A stretch of 64,000 nt of DNA from Anticarsia gemmatalis (GCF_050436995.1 NC_134746.1:14196501-14260500); one strand, 5' to 3'. Shown: positions 34,778 to 49,077, numbered from the stretch's first letter. Notes: a model not told the origin generated them from the sequence alone. Numbers and translations: made by a program.

Positions 34778-36845
34778 GTGCATTGCGTAGGCCGGGGGTG
34801 GCGCGACCGGCTCGTCTTATACTTAAACGAAGATGTATTTAAAACGGTCATAACTGTCAATATTTTCATCACTTCTTTTGGTACATAACGATCTTTTTGA
34901 AGCGCTTCGTGGAAAGTGTTGGAGACATGAATCTCATCGTTTCAGTAAACACACATGAGATATGCGACGTTAATGTTTCCTCGTGAATAAGGATATGTTC
35001 ATAAATATAGATTTTGATCTGGGGATTTCCTTTTTCATTTAACGTAACATAATTATCTTTTGTCAGCGTACAGGATACTTTATAATCATATAACATAATA
35101 TACCGTTTATCCGTGAGGTACGGCTCACCTCTTCGGTATAATTTGACCAAAATGCTTTATATTATATTACTTACCTATTTGGATAACTATACATATGTAT
35201 AATAAACTATTGTAATAGTCAACAATTTTCCTTCTTCCTTCTATTACCAGATATTTCAACATTCGAAGCCGTAATAAGTCAGGAAAATAACTTTTATGTA
35301 TATATTTTTATTATAATATATTTTACTATAAAAGTATTGATAAAAGCCTCTTTCTAACATAGTATAAGTATCACACAATAATCTTAAAAGGGTTTCATAC
35401 ATTACAAATAAAAAATACCTTTTCATCAAGTTTTTAAATGAAAGGCCATTTTTTAGGCTCAAACTTAGGCCCTGTCAGTGGTACGATCGACGTCGTTTTT
35501 TACCTAGGCCGGTTTTCAGACACATTTTGTACGAGTCTAAGAATGTTCCAGACATGTTTTTGTTGGTGTTATATAAGAAAATGTCTGAGGGAAACGGCTC
35601 GCGTCGACGTCACCGTTTATAATTGTGTTTGGGTTAGCTTACCTCGTTATCAAAAGATTTCATAATAAAAACTTACAATATTGATCAAGGTATATCTAGT
35701 GTAGATGAATCTTATAGCAACATACTATAAACCACATAACTTTTAAACTATCGCGACTTGTACCCATAATTTTAGTATAAACGGATCATAAACGCGACTA
35801 TATGTAATTTAAAAGTTTACGGTACCTTTTAAAACCCGGTCGAAAAATCGGGTAACCCGTAAGGTACAATACAGTAATGAACAATATAATCCCAATTATA
35901 TCGTAAAAGATCATTAATATTATCACCTGAATATTAAAATAGTAGTAATAATTGAATACCTGTAACAATTAAACGGTATTTTATCCTTACAAAGTAATAT
36001 ACCGATAGACACACTGTCATATAATTTCAATAAAGGCAAATCAATATTGAACATGCACATCAAAGCTCTTCAAACAATTTCTTGCCGAGATCTTTTGCTA
36101 AAGTATGCTCTGCTTACATCCCAATAGTCGTGATAATACTCATGTATTGGTACGCATTCTTGTTGACAATAGAGCATTGTGACTTGTCTATAGACGTCCG
36201 TGATTTAACTAAATTCAATCAATGCATTGATTTCGGCAGGAAATCTAGCTAGACGTCGGATTTTAGTACACGTAGGAAATCAATTAGGAAATTAATTGGT
36301 AACTGTTCTCTCTTATGACTTTCAAACCTCTGGTTAAGTGTCGTTTATTTGACAGTTTCTTTTAAACATTCGCTGTTCATTTATCTACCGGATAGTTAAT
36401 CCGTCAAAGGTATAACTAACACTTTATATTGAATGGAACTTTGAAGTTATCTGCAATGATTATGTTGATGATACATTGATCTTTTTCGTCATAACTATTC
36501 ATTCATATCGTTTGCAAGAAGTATGTAAATGCAGTAAGATGCGTTACACATTCTACTTTATATATAAAGGGATTTACTGCCTTTTACAATGACAATTTCT
36601 TAAATACCTACGTAATATTGTAACTGGTCAATAAGACGAACATATTTTAAAAGAATTAAGTAGAAAAAAATGGACTCTTCAACCGATAATACTTGGTGCA
36701 TGTTTACGCATTTTTATTCAATAAATGCATACATTTATCTAATTGGCACACGGCTAATTTTAGTATAGGGAATAACAGAGTACATTGAAATAAAACATAG
36801 CGTTTATTTTATATCATAATATTGCACTTGGACGTTTTCCGCGAT

Positions 36846-36858
36846 ACGTCAATGACCT
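36846..36858 (+). promoter_or_regulatory. Ecdysone-response-element-like site in E93 intron 1
   Basis: ACGTCAATGACCT matches 12 of 13 positions of RGKTCANTGAMCY (only position 2 differs). It lies 2.6 kb into intron 1. Both half sites with the one-base spacer are present, as for EcR/USP heterodimers. Confidence 0.4.
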
Positions 36859-37014
36859 GTATGTGTGTTATTGCAATTGCAATTGTTATTGTCAGGTTCT
36901 GCTGACGAGGGGAAAAGAGGTTATGTTTAATATGTTAATGTTGATTGTTTGGTAATATCTTAGATGACTGCGAGAATAATAATGTGTAGGACATACATAG
37001 AATCATGGCTTTTT

Positions 37015-37105
37015 AAGGTAGGCAGAGACATAACGCCACTTGGTACGGTGGCGCGATCGTTACAAACTTCCCTTGCTTCATTCACATCCATACATCTTGT
37101 CATAA
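37015..37105 (+). repeat. SINE tail fragment in intron 1
   Basis: AAGGTAGGCAGAGACATAACGCCAC, CTTCCCTTGCTTCATTCA and CATACATCTTGTCATA match a lepidopteran SINE tail that is also seen at 41813-41895. Confidence 0.5.
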
Positions 37106-37499
37106 TTTGTAGAAAACCTTTGCTTATGTTGTAAAGGCTTTTTGTGGTTTATATATCTATTTGTTTTCTGCGAAATGAAAGACATATTAGTCTTTATTAT
37201 TAAGTAGAATATAACATGCTTATTATTTGAATAAAACATGCCTAAAACCGCATTGAAAATTTCCAATTAGTCCTTTCTTTTTGTATAAAATTATTCATTT
37301 TATCGAATAATTGAATTCTAGCAATTTGACAGTCAGCTATAATACTGTAAAAAAAACAATAGGTATATGCTTAAAGTATGAAAAATACATAGGTATATAA
37401 TAAATACCTCTTCATCGCATAAGGGAAGTACAATAACAAGTATTGCAAATAAGTAGTTCGCTTACGTTTCACGGCTTGTGTCATCAAAACACGCGGATC

Positions 37500-37560
37500 G
37501 CTAGCTCATCACTGCAGTTCGTGGTAAGCGGGTTCGATGCCCGCGCTTCCGACTATGGCT
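37500..37560 (+). repeat. tRNA-like fragment
   Basis: AGCGGGTTCGATGCCCGCGC resembles a tRNA T-arm (B-box GGTTCGATGCC with GCGGG/CCCGC pairing). The upstream half does not give a good A-box or acceptor stem, so it looks like a SINE-head relic rather than a tRNA gene. Confidence 0.35.
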
Positions 37561-40500
37561 TGCATCGCGTTACCTGGCTCCAGTTACACACACCTACTTA
37601 GTGATTATGATTAATTATAATGTTGTTTAAATAGTACTTAATTAAAACAATTCCATACTAATTGATTGGAAAGTAAAGCAAGCTTTGACGCGGTTTATCC
37701 TTAAATAGGTGGCCTGATTTTTACGTGAAGATTTCCTATTTTTTACCGGTTATTGTCAATTAAGATGACTGTTGTTAGGTAAAATTTTTGGGTAGAATAC
37801 TTAAGACAATACGACAGTCAGAAAACATGCGATATGATATCATACTATTGAATTTAAATAATGAGTTAGTATTTTAGTTATCTCTTTTACTTTTCCTCTA
37901 GTTTTTGATATTTTCTAAAGATTTTCCCGGAAAGTAATCGGAAAATCCGTTGAGTATGTATCAAAGTTATTTCAAATGTAATGAGTACGCGATATCACGT
38001 GTTGTTCCTAAATAAATTCTAGATATTTTTCAAAGAGAAGTATTAGCCTAGAAACAAAAATTCCTTTTCAAATAAATAAGAAATTAGGTTATCTGAATTA
38101 CAATATTAAATGGCTGTCATCTAGTCCATTTTTTCAAATGTTGCCAGATTCAAATTAGGTTTCTTTTTTAAATGACGGAACTGGCTGTTTGTAATGACGT
38201 GTGCTTCAAATGTATCGTTGGTAAAAGATAAATATCTATGGATTCTTATTGCCTCAATAACTAAGGAAAATGAATTGTCTATGCGTCATCGGGTTTTGTA
38301 ATCTTTACATATATTATAAGAACTAAATCTTTATGAGATGCATTGAATGGATTTTGATAGAGTTTCGTCCATTGTTTAGAGATACTTATATGTTTATATT
38401 TCCATATATGGATAGAGGACATACAGTAGAGCTGTTCATACTTTACTGGCTGGTATTTCAATGGAAGTGCACCTGATCGGACCTTGCTTATTGAAGTCAG
38501 TTTAAAAAAAAGTTGACCCTGTTTGAGATCAACTTTCCCATGAATATTCAAGAAGAAAGGATGCACCAGGAAACGTAATCTGTGTGCATTTTTATTAAAC
38601 AGCTGTCAAATAATATTGGTTATCTGTGCCCTTCCCGGTGAAATGTGTGATACCTGCGCACACGCAGGTCGGAAGTGAAAGGTGCGTAAAAAATCTTATT
38701 TATACGCGATCGACGACGCCGGATGCGCGCATCCACCACTAAACAATACGCAAACGTGATCGGCTCGGGACGACATCACAATAATACATATTTAGTATTT
38801 TAATTTACCTCCTCGTGACTCCTAGGAAATAAATTAGAAAAATTACTTTATTTTTCTGTTGTTATTCACATTCTAGTTATCGAATATTAATTCTCGACTG
38901 AACTGTTGAACTGGCGTTACCGGTACCGTGACACCCGGAGATCACAAAGGTCGTTGTTCTTACAAATATTTGCATATATTAGAACGAAACAAACTTAATT
39001 ATCACCGCCATAGACCACTCCGACACATACCGATACCTACAGATATTATTAACTCTAATCAAAACACTGGCCAGCTACCTGTTCCGAGAAATTTCCAACA
39101 AAGAAAAAAAAGAACAATTTTGAATTTTATTAATTCCTTCTTCGATCCAAATTATACTAAACAACTATCGTCAGTAACATAAAATAAACTTTAAAATTAT
39201 AGTGTTTAAGTCCAAAATTAATGACCGGCGAAAAAAATATATGACGTTTCGTTTTATTGTAAACAATAGAATGTCCCGAAAGGGTGAGGAAGGGTTGTTC
39301 TTTTTTTGAATAGCTTCCTGCAAACCGTTCGTCTCTTTCTACTTATGAGAACTGATAAAGTTAGACCGGGATGCCAATAAGAAATCAGATTTCGGCTCGC
39401 GACTGGATTTAAAAAAACAGTTTTAGTATTCAAATGACGTGAACGCATCCGTTTTTAGAATTTCAAAAATAAATAAACGCACCAAATCTACGGCGGCTAT
39501 TGATAGAACAAACTGTTTTATAACTTCCTAACTAAACAAAGATGTTTTATTTTTTTACGCGAGGGAATTAGCACTTACATTAGCGATGGGAGCGTTTGTA
39601 GGCTGAATGGAACCGTGTCGTCGGCACATTAGTGTAATAAATTAACGGGTGCGCTCCAGGTACACGTATCGATAATTTTTATCGTTCATTTAATCTTATC
39701 TGTTATGTATTTATGCGTGCAACGCTCTTTAAATCGGGCACATCTGGGCGGGGGCCGCGCGCGCAGTTTTTGGCCGGCCTTCAACCGCGACGCAAGGCTA
39801 TTAGGTTTCACAACACATACGGACAAACAACGACCTGTACCACTGTTACTTTGAGGCCCCAACTTTTATAGTTAACGGGTCTGATGTAAAACATATTTAA
39901 ATAAACTGATTATTATGAAGTAGGGTAGTGGAGTATGTAAAAAACTGCGGTTTCCGTAACAGTACACCGCTCAGGGCTCACCTTGCCTCATCTGTCACGA
40001 AAAAAAACTTAACCCAATTTTTAAAAGTGCATTAAAAAACACTACCTGCCAGTAGCGGGTGTACACCCCTACAATAAAAAACAAGTTAACTGTAAACCTT
40101 AAAAGGCCGCATTCGAATAAAGAAGTGTACGTTTTCGCGGTTTTTTTACGTCACTTGCAAAAAACTTTTTTTATTGGCAAATTTTACGGCGCGTTCGGTT
40201 TTTGCAACGGTACCTCGGTCTTTTGTCTATGATTGCATTGCAGATGTTTTTTTATTTGTAAATAATGGTTCTGCAGTTACAACTTCCTTAAAGGCGTTCG
40301 TGTAACCTTTGTTCGTCTTTCTGTAAATTAACCCTGTATTTTTAAACAAACAAATTGTCGATTTCGCAAGCCTTGCCAAAAGTAATGTCGCCGGGAGAAA
40401 AAAACTGTGTTTTATTCGTTGACTTTGAGTGTTTCGTACTAAAGATTTGTTAGATAAACATCGGTTGGAATAAAACTTATCAACGTTATTTCCTTTGGTC

Positions 40501-41066
40501 ATTAGAGTTTCCTGCTTAGCCGTATGTAGGTAAATTAATGCTCGAATATCTAGATTTCTTTTTGTAGGTCTTTTGTTATTGAAATATTTGTGTTTACTCG
40601 TCGACTAGGTATGAGAAATGTTTTTTTCTGATTAAAATTACGAACGTAACCAACTTGTATTTCCCGATCGCATCAGTAATGAGTACATCACATGACAATT
40701 CGCTAATGATTCAGAATAAATTAATATTTGTATTAAATTTTTAACTAAATACTACCGCAGTTACCTATAATTTTGTATGACGATGGAAATATTTCCGCTT
40801 GCGAGCGGTTACTAATGTGGAAAACAATTTAACTTTTAGTTATTTAAATGAATTTAGGTATGTGAGTATTTAAAAGAATCAATAGGTAGGCAATAATCGG
40901 AACCACGGCTTCCATACCATTGTTTGACAACAATGAATTTGTGGCGTCATAAACCACATTTAATTTAAAGTGAAAATAACAGTTGATATTTTTTTAACTG
41001 ATTTAACACACCCCTAAAATCTTACGTAATATGTTCAAATAAAATGTGACATAAACCTCACGTGTT

Positions 41067-44000
41067 GTAGAGTCGGTAGAGTCAGTACTAAAATAAAGTG
41101 AAAAAACTACAGTTATCAGTTGTTATCGCTGAAAGTTGAAGGATCAAACGGCTCTATCATGTAGAGCAATGTATACACTGTATATAGAGTCACACGTTTG
41201 GATACAAGTGCCAAAACACGTGCGGAAGCACGCCAAGCTTATCTAGAGAATGCAATATATTTTGAGATTGAGAGTTTTGGGTGGTAGAGTCGAACATGTA
41301 TTATTTTCACAAAGTTTTTCTTCAGATTGAGACCTATACCTTACATTAAGCCATATGGATTCTTATGAAACAGTATTAAAAACATACAATAATTGTTTCA
41401 AAAAGACCATTCTACAAACGTTTTGAAAGGTCATGCTAAGAAGTCAGACAATACTTATGATACCTTTACTGTCCACGCCTTTCTTGGGAGATCCTTACTG
41501 TCCTATATGATAAAGTTTAATTAATATTCAGCCCATAGAGCCCTTATATCCCATCAAGACTCCCAAGTCTAAATACTTATCACATTTTCAAAATAATTGC
41601 GAAAAATTCAAAAGATACATGAATGCGTCAATAGCGCGGCGTGTGTGATGTCACCTCCGTCGGCTTCCGGCCTGCGCCCACGCACACACACACACACACA
41701 TACTGCACACGTGTGTGTGTACGCACGTGCCGACAATTAACCACCGACACCGATCCGTCTGCCATCACGCATCATATTTTTACATACATACATAAAATCG
41801 CTGAATTCCCCATGAAGATAGGTAGAGATCAGAGAGTGCTACAAACTTCTCTTGCTTCATTCATCTTTCTTGTCATACTGGACCACTGGTTATGAGTATT
41901 CATATATTTGTCACTAGTATTTGCGAACGTGAGCATACCGTAGGTAAACGTTTAGTTAGCTACCTAACTACCTACCTGCCTACCGTAGTTTGACCACATT
42001 GAAAGAAGCAATAGAATTTTTGGAATAAACATCCTTTATGATGTCAAAAATATGACGGTAGTCGGTGTTTTTTGGAAATGTTTGATACTTTCTAACCAGT
42101 ACGAAGGTAGCGTTATCTTCTACCTTAAATTGTACCTATATCTTTAAAGTTTTACAATTATTAACTATTGTGTCATGTAAAGAAAAGTTTAATATACCTA
42201 CGCACAAAATTTCACGCAAATCGGCCCAGTAGTTACGGAGATACATAACATTTTGTCTGGTAGAGTCACGTAGAGTTCACGCCTCGCAACTGTAGAGCTA
42301 ACATTCTGTAAGCAGACGCTATTAGACTACATTTACGTCACAATAAGGAAGTGTTGTGTTTGTGCTAAAAATATTAGGTCTGTTGCGAGTAAACTCTACT
42401 TGTAATGCAAATAATCTCGATTGTAGAGAACGATTTGGTAATTTTTTATGTTTAACTAGCAATTATTTTGCAAATTATACATACTACCATACTATATTCG
42501 TTCGATTTATTTAGTTTCTGATAGAGACGATTATTATCAATGATTTAAATTTAATCAATTCCTGAACACTATATTTCTTATCATTACGCACAAGTTTTAC
42601 ACTATCCGTATAAAATATTGTTTATAATTTTAAATTCTATAAACATATAGCCAGTAGAGCTTTAGGATGACTAAGAGCTTTCTTAAACATTACAGAACAT
42701 ATACTCTACAATACGTGTATATAAATAATAGTAACCGCAACACGACTTTCGCTCAGGTAGAGCGTAGAGTCAATAATATCACATAACTAGATTTTCCCGC
42801 GATAGAACGCGCGTCTCACGGCATATTGCTCGATATATGTACAACCTTTTTATCGGTCTGCTGTTTTAAACGAGAACTCTACCTTTAGCTAAACAATCTT
42901 GTAAATGAAAAAACATAATTTTATATTAAATTGTTTAAACTTTAAATAGATTAATCGAATAAGTAATGTTATCTTATAGAATTATGTAGAGATCGTGACT
43001 ACATTTTTTTCTACTTCTTTGAATTACATAAATGATTTAATACATATTTATAATCTAAGAAATAGGTAGTAAAAGCAATAAATACCAATTAGATAGAGTC
43101 TAGCCTAGATAGAGTACATGTAAGCAAAAAGACGTCTCGTTTTTTATCCACCACATATTTCGGGGGACAGCCCCCCGCGGCCGTGAGGACCTCCAGGGGG
43201 AGGGGGCGGGTCTGTCGTGGGCTAGCTAGACTAATATTACGAGTATAAGTTCTTTCACTGGAACTAGACGTACGGAATAATGTTACAAGTACCTAAAGGG
43301 ATTTTGCCGCTATAGTATAACTATAGAAATATTGATTTTAATGCTTATTTACTATATAATAATCTTTAAAAAAATTACCCTTAACAACTAACATACTTAT
43401 ATAAATGTAAACATTTTTTTCGATAAGAATTTCTGGGGTAGAAATTCGTCTCTATTTTTCTACATAATTTAAATCTCTTATATATTTTACATGACAAGTA
43501 TTATATAGTACAATTGTTTGTTTATATATTACATGATGTACAATTCACATAACGCAGTTATAATCGGGCTACGGTCAGTACTCTACACTGGCGTAGAGCC
43601 AACTCACATTTTTATTGCTTATCTTATACCACGTTGAGTACAACGTGGACTCTAGGTAGAGATGCACTTTATGAAGAACATCTTACAATTTTACAATCCT
43701 TTGCTTAAGTAAAAAAAAACATCATTTGAGTCATGCAGTTGGGTAAAAAGACATTTGTCGATTTAACTCTTGGCGCCTCTGTTTAGGAGAAAGGCGCTTT
43801 TGAATTTAAAATTAATATAAATATAACACACTGACTCCACTTTTACAAAAATGGTTGCAATTATCAATTAGTTTTTTGCCACCACATTTTGTTTTATGTG
43901 CCTCTACTTTAAAAAAAATGTTTCAACTGTCAATTTACCAAAGCAGTTTTCACCTAACTTTAACATCAATCTTTAACTTAACAAGATAGAGCCTATCTCT

Positions 44001-44244
44001 AGTTATTATTAGTAGAGATCCACGTTTAGTTACAAGCCGGCGGACATTTTGATCAATTTACAATGTTTGTGGAGAGTCTAGACGATGTGTTTACAAACTC
44101 AAATAGACCCCAATCCCGCTCACTCGAGGAATCGACGAATAATTATACCGTGTTCATATGAGACCTAGTTATCAAAATATGTCTGTTTAAAATTAATATT
44201 TTTTTAAAGTTTAATATTGGTTGGTCAAATTTTAGGAGGTAGAG
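41067..44244. promoter_or_regulatory. Second cluster of GTAGAG / CTCTAC sites, in E93 intron 1
   Basis: About 33 TAGAG/CTCTA words in 3.2 kb, against roughly 7 expected. GTAGAGTC occurs at 41067, 41076, 41284, 42260 and 42764; further GTAGAG at 42270, 42292, 42757 and 44239, among others. Here most sites read GTAGAG on the + strand, opposite to the upstream cluster. The 8 kb between the clusters has only about four such words. Spacing is irregular and the surrounding sequence is otherwise unrelated. Confidence 0.55.
41813..41895 (+). repeat. SINE tail fragment in intron 1
   Basis: AAGATAGGTAGAGATCAGAGAG, CTTCTCTTGCTTCATTCATC, CTTGTCATACTGGACCACTGGTTA. It contributes one GTAGAG word to the cluster around it, so that word should be discounted. 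Confidence 0.5.
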
Positions 44245-44299
44245 CTTATGATAGGACTTGACAAGTAACTGATGTAGTTGAAATCTAGTTCTAGTTAAG

Positions 44300-44365
44300 G
44301 TTTTCGTCAATGCAACTGATAGATCTTACGGTTAAGGGTTCGATTCCTGAGTCGAAAAAGGTAAA
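44300..44365 (+). repeat. Degraded tRNA-like B-box fragment
   Basis: ACGGTTAAGGGTTCGATTCCTGAGTC holds a B-box (GGTTCGATTCC) without an acceptable A-box or cloverleaf. Probably a SINE relic. Confidence 0.3.
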
Positions 44366-44956
44366 GCCTTAGAAATCATTAGTGTCAATTTTTCAAAATA
44401 GTAAAAAATATGGTACCGTTAATCTATGCATTATGACGTCACTTTCTGGGACTTTAACCGTAAGGCCTACTTACCGCTAAACGTCCTTACCCCAATTCAA
44501 AGCTATTGTTTACATATTAAACGGCGATAATTTATACGTTTTATAAATAACAAACAATTAATTTCGGTTCAACATTATCACGAACGATTTGCGCGTGAAT
44601 ATTGTGATTTGAAACGGTAATTTTCCTATTTTCACTATTAAAATAACACACAAATACACCTAGTAGTTGAAAACGAAACGACATAAAAACAATAAAAAAG
44701 TAATGTTGATATAACATGATCATGCACCCAGTACTTTAAAAAATTGGAGCATTTTCAAAATGGCACATTTTCTGAGATATACAAGTACTTATTTCTATGT
44801 ATGAGCTATAAAGATGAAATATACAAGAATCAATAGAAAAAATCTTGAGAAAATCCCAGTACAAGCAAACCAATTATGGCTTATCATAACATTCCGAGAT
44901 AAATATAACCACTATAGAATGTCAATTATTTAAACGTACTATAAAAAAATACACTA

Positions 44957-45308
44957 CACTACAATACACAATAAGCAGTGATAGCCGAGTGGTTTAAGTT
45001 GGCACCTCCCACGCAAGTGGTCGCAGGTTCGAATCCGAGGCAACACACCAATGACTTTTCGAAGTTATGTGTGTATTAGAAATAATTATCACTTGCTCTA
45101 ACGGTGAAGGAAAACATCGTGAGGAAACCTTGCATGCCTAAAATTTGTTTAATACATTTATTGAGGGCATGCAAAGTCCCCAACCCGCACTTGGCCAGCG
45201 TGGTGGACTCAAGGCCTAAACCCTCCCCTTCGTTTGGGAAGGAGACCCTTGCCCTGCAGTGGGACAGATATGGGTTATAAAAAAAAAAAAATAAAAAAAA
45301 AAAAAAAA
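44957..45308 (+). mobile_element. tRNA-derived SINE with poly-A tail
   Basis: The head has a pol III A-box TAGCCGAGTGG (44982-44992) and B-box GGTTCGAATCC (45026-45036). The body includes GGTGAAGGAAAACATCGTGAGG and CTTGGCCAGCGTGGTGGACTC, and ends GCAGTGGGACA then ATGGGTTAT and a long A-rich tail (from about 45269). AAAAAAATACACTA occurs at 44943-44956 and again at 45309-45322, a probable target-site duplication, though the second copy merges with the tail. It is nearly intact and therefore fairly young. It sits in E93 intron 1 in sense orientation. Confidence 0.8.
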
Positions 45309-46917
45309 AAAAAAATACACTATGATTCTCTTAAATAAATAAGAAAAAGAAATACGGGCCCTTTTTATTTAAAAACAATAATTATTTCAAGTGGTATTGA
45401 TTTTCGAACGTAGAAAAAAAAGTTACAACAGACTATAAAACTCTATACTGTTAATTTGGCGGTAAACGATTAATATATTTATTACCAAATGCTCTTGTCC
45501 ATTTTATTGGCATTCGCTGGCGGATGTTACGCCATGCAACTGACATTTTATTGTACAGGAAATCGGGTGTTTGGGCTTTTAAAAATGTTAATTATATCTA
45601 TGTTTTATATTAGCATCACGAGTTAGAAGTAAATGCAGATCAAAATCAATAATACGGATGCTTGCTATGAATAAAAAAACTAATTTCAATTAAATATAGG
45701 GGGTCAATTCTAGTAATTAAAAAGTCTAGTAGACAATTTAAAGAAATTATAAAAAAAATTGTATGTGTGATTTTGAATGATAAAAATGGTATACAGGAAT
45801 AGTCGTAATTAACGCAATCCACAATTAATTCCTTAACTTGACTGTCACAATAAAAATTCGCGATACATTCACCGCGACTTGTTAAACCAAAATAGCCCTT
45901 ATCACTTCCAAATAAGGGTGTATGTGACCGCAAAAGGCGTATTTGCAGGGCATTTTTGCGCGGCCGCCGGCGTTTTTACGACATACATTGCGTCACTTAG
46001 TTGTTGGTTGTGAAATGTGCCGAACACCACGATGCCTACTACACGCCTCGAGCACCCACGTCGCAATTTCAAAATATTTTTTTACAACTCTCAATTGTTG
46101 TTCCGTATCTAGTAATACACGTCTGTGAAAAAGTTGCGCCATTTTGTCGAAAAATTGAATTGAAGAATCTTCAACTATAACTAAATGAGGGCAATTTAGT
46201 ACGTACTAAGTGTACTAACTCAATTATTAAGTCTTGTGTTTAAAAAATTACACGTTTATAGCTACACAAGAATGTACACGTCAGAGAAATGAATTAAATC
46301 CTCTTTTCCTTTATTAGCTAAGCTGTGCACATCCTCAAGACCATGAGTCATCGTCCGCCAGACTTGACCGCTGTGATCTTCGTGCTCTCAAGGACTTTTC
46401 CGTCTATACAATGACATTATACCCACCATGAAAAGCAAATTTATACAAAAAACGTAGTCAAAAATACAATTTATAAAATGTTTTAGGACTGTTTGACATC
46501 GAAAACAAAAAAGTGTTACACCTATTCCGTAAAAAAATAGATTCCGTTTAAAAATAGTACTTTTCTTGATTGCTGTTATTTCTCAATGAAGATAGTTTGC
46601 ATAGGTCATTATATTATCTAGCTTAGTCATCGCGTTACACCGTAGAAGTAAATATTTAACTGATCGGCTCTAAAATATCTCATTTTTTACTTTTTAACGT
46701 GTAAATAAACACGTATTAATTAAGTTATACCCCATTTAAAAAGGTACTTTAAAACATGCGTAAGATTAAAATAAACAAGCTTAATTCACCGTAAAAAATA
46801 TGTGACATTTATACAAAATTAAAGGCGGCCGAAAAGCGTGTATTTCCACGAAATAAAAAACCCAGTAGACAATCACTGCAAACATCATGCTTGTTACGAA
46901 ACACACAAGTGTGTCAA

Positions 46918-46985
46918 TGTCGGCCGAGTTCCCGCCGAGCGGCGCGCGCGCCGTCCGCGCCGGCTCCTAGCCGGTTAACGGGTTA
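46918..46985. other. CG-dense patch in intron 1
   Basis: CGGCCGAGTTCCCGCCGAGC followed by a run of GCGC dinucleotides, in AT-rich DNA. A second CG-dense patch at 47456-47520 contains ATGGCGACGG with a 20-codon frame. Possible alternative promoter or enhancer; no direct evidence. Confidence 0.35.
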
Positions 46986-48852
46986 AGTAATCGAAAATAT
47001 ACTACCGATATTACTGAAAAACGTGTAGTTTTATTTGTCGTTCGTTAATGACCAGTAATTATCTTAACGTAAAGGTGTTTATAACGCGTATAGCAACTCT
47101 TATCAGTGATTAAACCAGCGTCCTTAGCCGAAGGAAGCTCTAGAAAATTCGTCTCAGTTCAAAACAGCGTTCAAGGTAATCTCGGAGATCACAACATCAA
47201 ATACTACGTGTTGTACCGTTTATAATAACACAACAGGCAGAGGAAGCGTCCGTGCACTAGCCGACAACAATGTGTGTGGATGTTTGCAATATCTCCGTGT
47301 TTGTTTGTTTGTATGTACGGCGGCGCGCGCGCAATGCCGCTATTTTACAGTTTCCGGAGAATAAGTAACAACTTCAAAGGGTTTCGGTAGTTGACAACTT
47401 ACCGAAATGTAGCTAAAAACCTGTCGTTATAGCGTAACTCCGAAATAAGAAGAATATGGCGACGGTTGCGCAACGCGACGTGTGCGCGCGCGACCTACAA
47501 CTGTGCGAGCGCAAGTAAACAGGAAAACGGCTGTCGAAAAGCTGACAGGGCCAAAAGTTTTGTGCTTTTGATTCCATTCACTCTATTTACTGAGCATATT
47601 TTGCCTATTGTTTCAATGAATCAGTGTTAGTGACTACACAGGAAAATTTCCTTCTATTTTAAGGTTTTGACAAAACAACAAAATACCCGCGGAGACAGTC
47701 ATTGAGTACGAGAAAACTCATATTTGTAAAAGTTAAAATTATCTCGTCATTTACAATAACGCGACGGGTGTAGCGAGAGTTTGAGCTAAAATTAAAACAC
47801 TAAGTTATCGCGTACAGGACAAAGTTTGCCACCCACCGGATCGTATGTTGTACGGCGGGACGAGAGAAGACGCTAAATTGGAAATAGAAGCGGTGGCCCG
47901 ACCATAAAGGTCAACTGAAAATAAACACCAATACGTTTCAGGAAATGCGAACGCAATTTTGAGAAGGTATAATTTTGACGCTGGATTTTTCAGAGGTTTC
48001 GCGTTAAACAGAAATTAAAAGTTAATGTATTTTGGAGCGAATTTCGTTGGAATGAGCTCAAACGAAGCCGGAGGAGCGCAGATACACTGAGTATAACACT
48101 ATTTAACACCCGCGACGTTGCTTAATGTTCCAATACAATTTATATGAATTTTAGAAAACTCTTCCTCTAAATTCTTTAAGGATACATAAGCTGTTATCTC
48201 TCACTTAGTGAGTCAGAAAGCAGTGAATATCGATCGTTATATTTATAGAATTTGGTATAATTAAAAGTGTTGCAATAGAGCGGTTGTGACGCACTGTGAA
48301 GCAACAGTTCGCTCAGTTCTCAGTTGAATCCGCACTGCCCACCTGTAGTGATTGGCAAACGTTTCCGGTTATCAACTCTTTACCGGTTTTCTTGCCACAG
48401 TTTTTGTGTCGCAAATTATGTCATCGATTTACAAAACGGGCCCGTATCTCACTGGTACCTTTTTGTTTAAATTGTTCCACGTTGTAGTCATTCAACATTG
48501 TGCCTTCCCAGACGTCCATGAATTATTATGAATTTTCATCGATTTGCGGTCTCATTTCTTCGGTATGAGCGTCAAAACAGGGAAAATTATCCACAAAATA
48601 CATTATTCGTATTGTTATGACGAACATCTGTTATAACATTCGTTAGTACGTCGGTGGTCGGTACATTATGTCATTGGGAATACTGAAGTAATTGCTTCAA
48701 TGTAAAGTTCATAGAGCGAAGGTATTTAGCCGACACAGTCTGGCCCCACTCCCCGTTAATGGATCCGGTTCGAAATCATTTCCTGTACAGTATCACGATC
48801 TAGCGATTACTTCACTAATAGATTTCTTAACCTAAAAAAATCAATTAAACAC

Positions 48853-48865
48853 ATATCAATGACCC
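48853..48865 (+). promoter_or_regulatory. Ecdysone-response-element-like site near the 49-kb island
   Basis: ATATCAATGACCC matches 11 of 13 positions of RGKTCANTGAMCY. It lies about 220 bases upstream of the G-rich island. Confidence 0.25.
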
Positions 48866-49077
48866 AATAATTTCACAAATAACAAACTTCGTAATCATAA
48901 AAGTAGATAATGGAGTTAATCGTATCCCTGAAAAACATTTCCATTGGCAGTGGTTCTATTAATACGCACACACTGTTGAGTGCTGCACACACACACACAG
49001 TGGTAGTCTAGCGCGTGTGGACACGATGCAGTTCTCGCCTAGACGAAGTATCTATGTGTGGGGTTTACTATCGTAGT

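Noticed and set aside
37500..37560. Possible tRNA gene
   Set aside because: A T-arm-like segment exists but no acceptable A-box, anticodon arm or acceptor stem; more likely a SINE relic.
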